Source: Pseudomonadota bacterium (GTDB taxonomy: Bacteria > Pseudomonadota > Alphaproteobacteria > Acetobacterales > Acetobacteraceae). From it: DNA of 64,000 nt. Position 1 is the first letter of the stretch, and every line of letters begins with the position of its first letter. The notes under the pieces were generated by a model that saw only the letters and a program-made list of their open reading frames with translations, ran no database searches and had not been told where the DNA came from. This document shows positions 58,393-64,000 of the stretch, one piece after another. The stretch lies in contig JABBOH010000012.1 of NCBI GenBank assembly GCA_019351895.1, forward strand, positions 48,225 through 112,224. The letters are read 5' to 3'. The translations under genes were made by a program, and so were the position numbers.

Positions 58393-58469
58393 TGGGGCGA
58401 TCGATGGGGCTCGAACCCACGACATCCAAGACCACAACCTGGCGCTCTACCAACTGAGCTACGACCGCC
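58393..58469 (-). tRNA. tRNA-His (anticodon GTG)
   Basis: On the minus strand the gene folds as a full cloverleaf. It has the extra G(-1) opposite C73, acceptor stem GCGGTCG/CGATCGC, D-arm, anticodon loop TTGTGGT, and T-arm GTGGGTTCGAGCCCCAT. The CCA end is encoded. G(-1) and GTG make the identity certain. Confidence 0.95.
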
Positions 58470-58475
58470 ACCCGT

Positions 58476-58490
58476 CTCGGCGTTGCCGAG
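58476..58490 (-). terminator. Small hairpin between aminotransferase and tRNA-His
   Basis: CTCGGC-GTT-GCCGAG (58476-58490) lies 18 nt after the aminotransferase stop and 6 nt before tRNA-His. It may end the upstream transcript or guide tRNA 5' processing. Confidence 0.4.
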
Positions 58491-58508
58491 GCGAGCCGTG
58501 TAGAACGA

Positions 58509-60376
<1,868 letters not shown>

Positions 60377-60393
60377 TGCCGCCCGCTTTGACG

Positions 60394-60444
60394 CCCACGC
60401 CCGGCGCGTGGGTGACGTGCCTAACCGGCCGCGCCGCGCGGCCG
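60394..60444 (+). promoter_or_regulatory. Two hairpins in the glnB-glnA gap
   Basis: A 7-bp stem CCCACGC/GCGTGGG (60394-60400, 60406-60412) is followed by an 8-bp stem CGGCCGCG/CGCGGCCG (60426-60433, 60437-60444). They lie in the 128-nt gap and have no U-tract. They may be where the dicistronic message is processed or partly terminated; a separate glnA promoter could also lie here. Confidence 0.5.
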
Positions 60445-60504
60445 TGATCCGATCGGCCCCCTCACGGCGGGCCACCAGGCTTCAACAGGAACGAGGATTT
60501 CAGG

Positions 60505-61929
<1,425 letters not shown>

Positions 61930-61971
61930 TCACAGGAGCCCGTAACCGGGCGACACGTTCGAGCCAACAAA

Positions 61972-62014
61972 GGGAGCCTGGGCGTCCGATCAATGATCGG
62001 GCATCCAGGCTCCC
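61972..62014. terminator. Bidirectional terminator between glnA and small basic-protein gene
   Basis: A 10-bp outer stem GGGAGCCTGG/CCAGGCTCCC (61972-61981, 62005-62014) with an inner 6-bp stem CCGATC/GATCGG forms a long hairpin between convergent genes. On the minus strand it is followed by TTTGTTGG, a fair U-rich tail. Confidence 0.65.
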
Positions 62015-62060
62015 CATTCGTTTCAGCCTATGGCGCGTCGCCCATGCGCCGCCGTCCCGG

Positions 62061-62195
62061 CTACGCCTTCTTGGCGGCGCCCTTGGTCGGCAGCGCCGTC
62101 GGCTGCTTGAACGGCGAGGTCTCGGCCGCCGCCGTCTTCTTGTTCGCCTTGGGCTTCTTCGGCTCTCGCCCGCCCTTGTCCCGGCCTTTGGCCAT
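62061..62195 (-). CDS. Small, very basic protein
   Basis: A 44-residue protein, MAKGRDKGGREPKKPKANKK at the start, with Lys/Arg making up about a third. An AGGAGA site lies about 7 nt before the ATG at 62195. It resembles short lysine-rich proteins that are common and uncharacterised in alphaproteobacteria, which is why I accept it in spite of its length. It is likely to bind nucleic acid or to be disordered; the function is unknown. It is convergent with glnA. Confidence 0.65.
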   Translation of the reverse strand: MAKGRDKGGREPKKPKANKKTAAAETSPFKQPTALPTKGAAKKA

Positions 62196-62394
62196 GTCCG
62201 TCTCCTGAGTCGAGTTCGCTGTTATGCCGCGAGGGACGGGAACATGCTGTCGGCTGCGGCAGCGATGTCGAGGCACGCCCTGGCGCCAGCCCTGTGCTGG
62301 GCCTGCAGCCTGTCACAACCGGGCTCAAGAAACCACAGGGATGAACGGGCAACCGGACGCATTTGCCAACCGGCGAACGGCGGCAGTCGCCGCC

Positions 62395-62667
62395 CTATGC
62401 CTTGCCCACGCCGGGGCTCGGCTTGCTGGCGTTCCGCGCCGTCGCCAGCCCAGCCTCGTCATGGCCCTGGGCCGCCTCGTCATCCGTGCCGAGCGGCGAC
62501 ATTGCGGGATCAGACGCCGCCACCTTGTCGTCGGTGCGGCCGGTGTCGATAGCATGGCGCTCGCGCGCGGCTTGGCCGGTGGGATGCGGCGCCTCGGGCG
62601 TCGCATCCGCCGGAGTTGGCGCTGCCGGACTTCGCGCGGCCGGAGTCGCGGCCTTCGGATCGGTCAT
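62395..62667 (-). CDS. Small acidic/alanine-rich protein
   Basis: A 90-residue low-complexity protein rich in Ala, Pro, Thr and Asp. The core TGRTDDKVAASDPAMSPLG then TDDEAAQG resembles a short conserved motif (DKV...DPA..PLGTDDEAAG) that I have seen in small alphaproteobacterial proteins. A GGAG lies 8 nt before ATG 62667. It is probably disordered. It is followed 200 nt on by the basic small protein and preceded by the HtrA-like gene. Confidence 0.6.
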   Translation of the reverse strand: MTDPKAATPAARSPAAPTPADATPEAPHPTGQAARERHAIDTGRTDDKVAASDPAMSPLGTDDEAAQGHDEAGLATARNASKPSPGVGKA

Positions 62668-62720
62668 GGGCTGTCTCCGCTCAGGATAAGCCCTTCATCT
62701 GGTGCCGCCACGGGCACCCA

Positions 62721-63692
62721 TCAATGCATGCGGGGCGTCTTGAGCAGCAGGCGGCGATCGACGGTCGCGACCGGCACGCGGATACGGCGGCTGTCCCGCT
62801 GGACGGAGAGCATGACGCGAGCCCCTGCCGGCCCCCGCCCCCGCACCAGCCGCCAGAGGCCCGCGAGGTCGCTGACGGCATCCTCGTCGACAGCCAACAC
62901 CTGATCGCCTTGGCGCAGCCCGGCCTGATCGGCAGGCCCGCCATCGGCCACGCCGCCGATCACCACCCGCTCGTCATCCTCCATGGCATAGAGACCGAGC
63001 CAGGGCTGCGGCGGACGGTTGACCTGACCGAAGCTGCGCAGATCGCCGAGGATGGGGCGCAGCAGGTCGATCGGCACGATCATGTTCATATCCATCCGGT
63101 TGCCCCGGGCATCGCCCTGCTGAAGGCTCAGCGAGCCGATACCCACGAGCTTGCCGTGACGGTCGATCAGCGCGCCGCCGCCCCAGAAGGGATGCGCGGG
63201 CGCGGTGAAGATGGCGTCGTCCAGCAGATACTCCCAATAGCCCGCGAATTCCTGACGGCCGACGACGCGGGTTTCCATGGCCCGCCGCCGCCCGCCGGCG
63301 GACGCGAACAGCACAGGCTCGCCGAGCGCCGCCGCGTCGCTGTCGCCGAGTTCGAGCTTGGGCAGCGGGAGGCGGCCGAGCGGCTGGACAAGACCGAAGC
63401 CGCTTTCCGCATCGAAGGCGAGCGCGTGACCGGGGACGGAGCGGCCCTCGGCAGTCGTGATCCAGACGTCTTCGGCTTCGGTGATGAGGTAGCCGATCGT
63501 CAGCACGAGGCCGTCATCGCCGATGACCACGCCCGAGCCCTCGCGCTCGGTACCCAGCGCGCCGGCGGTGAAAGCATCGGCAGGGGCCGTCGCGCGGAGG
63601 GCGACGACGGCGTTGAGGGCGGCGTCGAGGTTGAAGGCGTAGTTCCCGGGCTGCGGCTGCAGTTCCGCGGGAATGGTCCAGTCCTTTGGCAT
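62721..63692 (-). CDS. HtrA-fold protein with PDZ domain and lost catalytic triad
   Basis: A 323-residue trypsin-fold/PDZ protein. The frame matches HtrA: GSGVVIGDDGLVLTIGYLI (where AHV would be), AFDAESGFGLVQP (where SDIAVL would be), FWGGGALIDRHGKLVGIGS (where GNSGGPLV would be), then a PDZ domain at about 228-300 with GGVADGGPADQAGLRQGD. The His, Asp and Ser positions read Tyr68, Gly98 and Gly170, so it should not be a protease. There is no signal peptide, so it is cytoplasmic, unlike DegP. ATG 63692 has GGAGG upstream. I infer a binding or scaffold role; some databases will call it a serine protease. Confidence 0.82.
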   Translation of the reverse strand: MPKDWTIPAELQPQPGNYAFNLDAALNAVVALRATAPADAFTAGALGTEREGSGVVIGDDGLVLTIGYLITEAEDVWITTAEGRSVPGHALAFDAESGFGLVQPLGRLPLPKLELGDSDAAALGEPVLFASAGGRRRAMETRVVGRQEFAGYWEYLLDDAIFTAPAHPFWGGGALIDRHGKLVGIGSLSLQQGDARGNRMDMNMIVPIDLLRPILGDLRSFGQVNRPPQPWLGLYAMEDDERVVIGGVADGGPADQAGLRQGDQVLAVDEDAVSDLAGLWRLVRGRGPAGARVMLSVQRDSRRIRVPVATVDRRLLLKTPRMH

Positions 63693-63923
63693 GGGGTCCT
63701 CCACCTGGGCGCACTGCCGGTTGCGCCCGGTTCTTGATGCGGCCCGGAGTTGAGTTGTGTGGCCGGGTCCTGCTCCGCCGGCGCACCCTGGCCAATCCGT
63801 TCCAGGATTGGACCAAGGCCATCATAATACGGGAAACGGCGGCATAGGCGAAGGATGGGATAAGCGAAAGCCCTGGTCCCGGCCACGCCCGATTTGCGGT
63901 GCCTGCGTCCAGGGAGTTCGGGG

Positions 63924-63952
63924 TTGCGAGCGGCAGGCGCCGCACGTATTCA
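63924..63952 (+). promoter_or_regulatory. Candidate promoter for tRNA-Thr
   Basis: TTGCGA (63924-63929), a 17-nt spacer and TATTCA (63947-63952) lie 9 nt before the first base of the tRNA. Spacing and distance are ideal for a tRNA promoter. Confidence 0.55.
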
Positions 63953-63961
63953 GGCCATGCT

Positions 63962-64000
63962 GCCGGGTTAGCACAGTGGTAGTGCAGCGGTTTTGTAAAC
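63962..64000 (+). tRNA. tRNA-Thr (anticodon TGT), 5' part
   Basis: The 5' half of a tRNA is present: acceptor strand GCCGGGT, T8-A9, D-arm GCAC...GTGC, and anticodon loop TTTGTAA. The anticodon is TGT (threonine). The gene runs off the right edge. Confidence 0.85.

Overview
This 64 kb window is GC-rich chromosomal DNA from an alphaproteobacterium. The supporting evidence is an ALA-synthase-type hemA, an mdh-sucCD-sucAB-lpd TCA block in one run, a hisZ-purA pair, a sigma54-type glnB-glnA pair, a zinc-ligand-free 41-residue L36, and tRNA-His with an encoded CCA. No rRNA is present, so I do not name a genus; the large WbsX-type glycosyltransferase with FDxxWY repeats fits Rhodospirillales-like or Rhizobiales-like lineages. 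There is no phage, insertion sequence or CRISPR array, and most of the window is well-packed housekeeping and catabolic DNA.

Layout. 1-11.4 kb (minus strand) is a sugar-acid catabolic region: IdnO-like gluconate 5-dehydrogenase, a ribose-type ABC importer, an SMP-30 lactonase, a GntR/IdnR-like LacI repressor, a metallo-hydrolase, an hpxXYZ/atzGEH-like amidase group, then dgoK and dgoA, which end the Leloir-independent galactonate route. A consensus-like promoter with a GntR-type operator across its -10 sits in front of the first gene. 11.5-21.7 kb holds a DUF2278-like protein, a hybrid histidine kinase, an aldo/keto reductase, a phosphoesterase, a UvrD-type helicase and an SGNH/MBOAT O-acyltransferase pair. 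21.8-24.6 kb holds hisZ, purA and rpmJ, with a tandem hairpin array between purA and rpmJ.

24.9-29.4 kb is the dTDP-L-rhamnose cluster (rfbBACD) plus a glycosyltransferase; rfbD is frameshifted by a perfect 40-bp tandem duplication. 29.7-39.0 kb is mdh-sucC-sucD-sucA-sucB-lpdA. Two stretches in it fold into long helices: one just upstream of mdh, whose base can pair with the mdh Shine-Dalgarno, and one between sucD and sucA. 39.0-46.5 kb carries a lipoprotein, ygfZ, holC, two adjacent M17 aminopeptidases (one frameshifted by a perfect 47-bp tandem duplication), cysQ and a Sua5-type gene. 46.6-50.3 kb is a 1250-residue multi-module glycosyltransferase. 50.5-55.1 kb is a second sugar-type ABC importer with two permeases.

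55.1-64 kb holds a CHRD protein, hemA, bioY, a Fax-like GST, tRNA-His, an aminotransferase, glnB-glnA with a -24/-12 promoter, two small conserved-looking proteins, an HtrA-fold protein that has lost its whole catalytic triad, and the 5' part of tRNA-Thr(UGU).

The most promising unexplained signals are the two structured RNA candidates in the mdh-suc operon, the degenerate HtrA, the multi-module glycosyltransferase and the hairpin-bearing 36-bp repeats. The two frame-breaking tandem duplications may be assembly artefacts and should be checked against reads.
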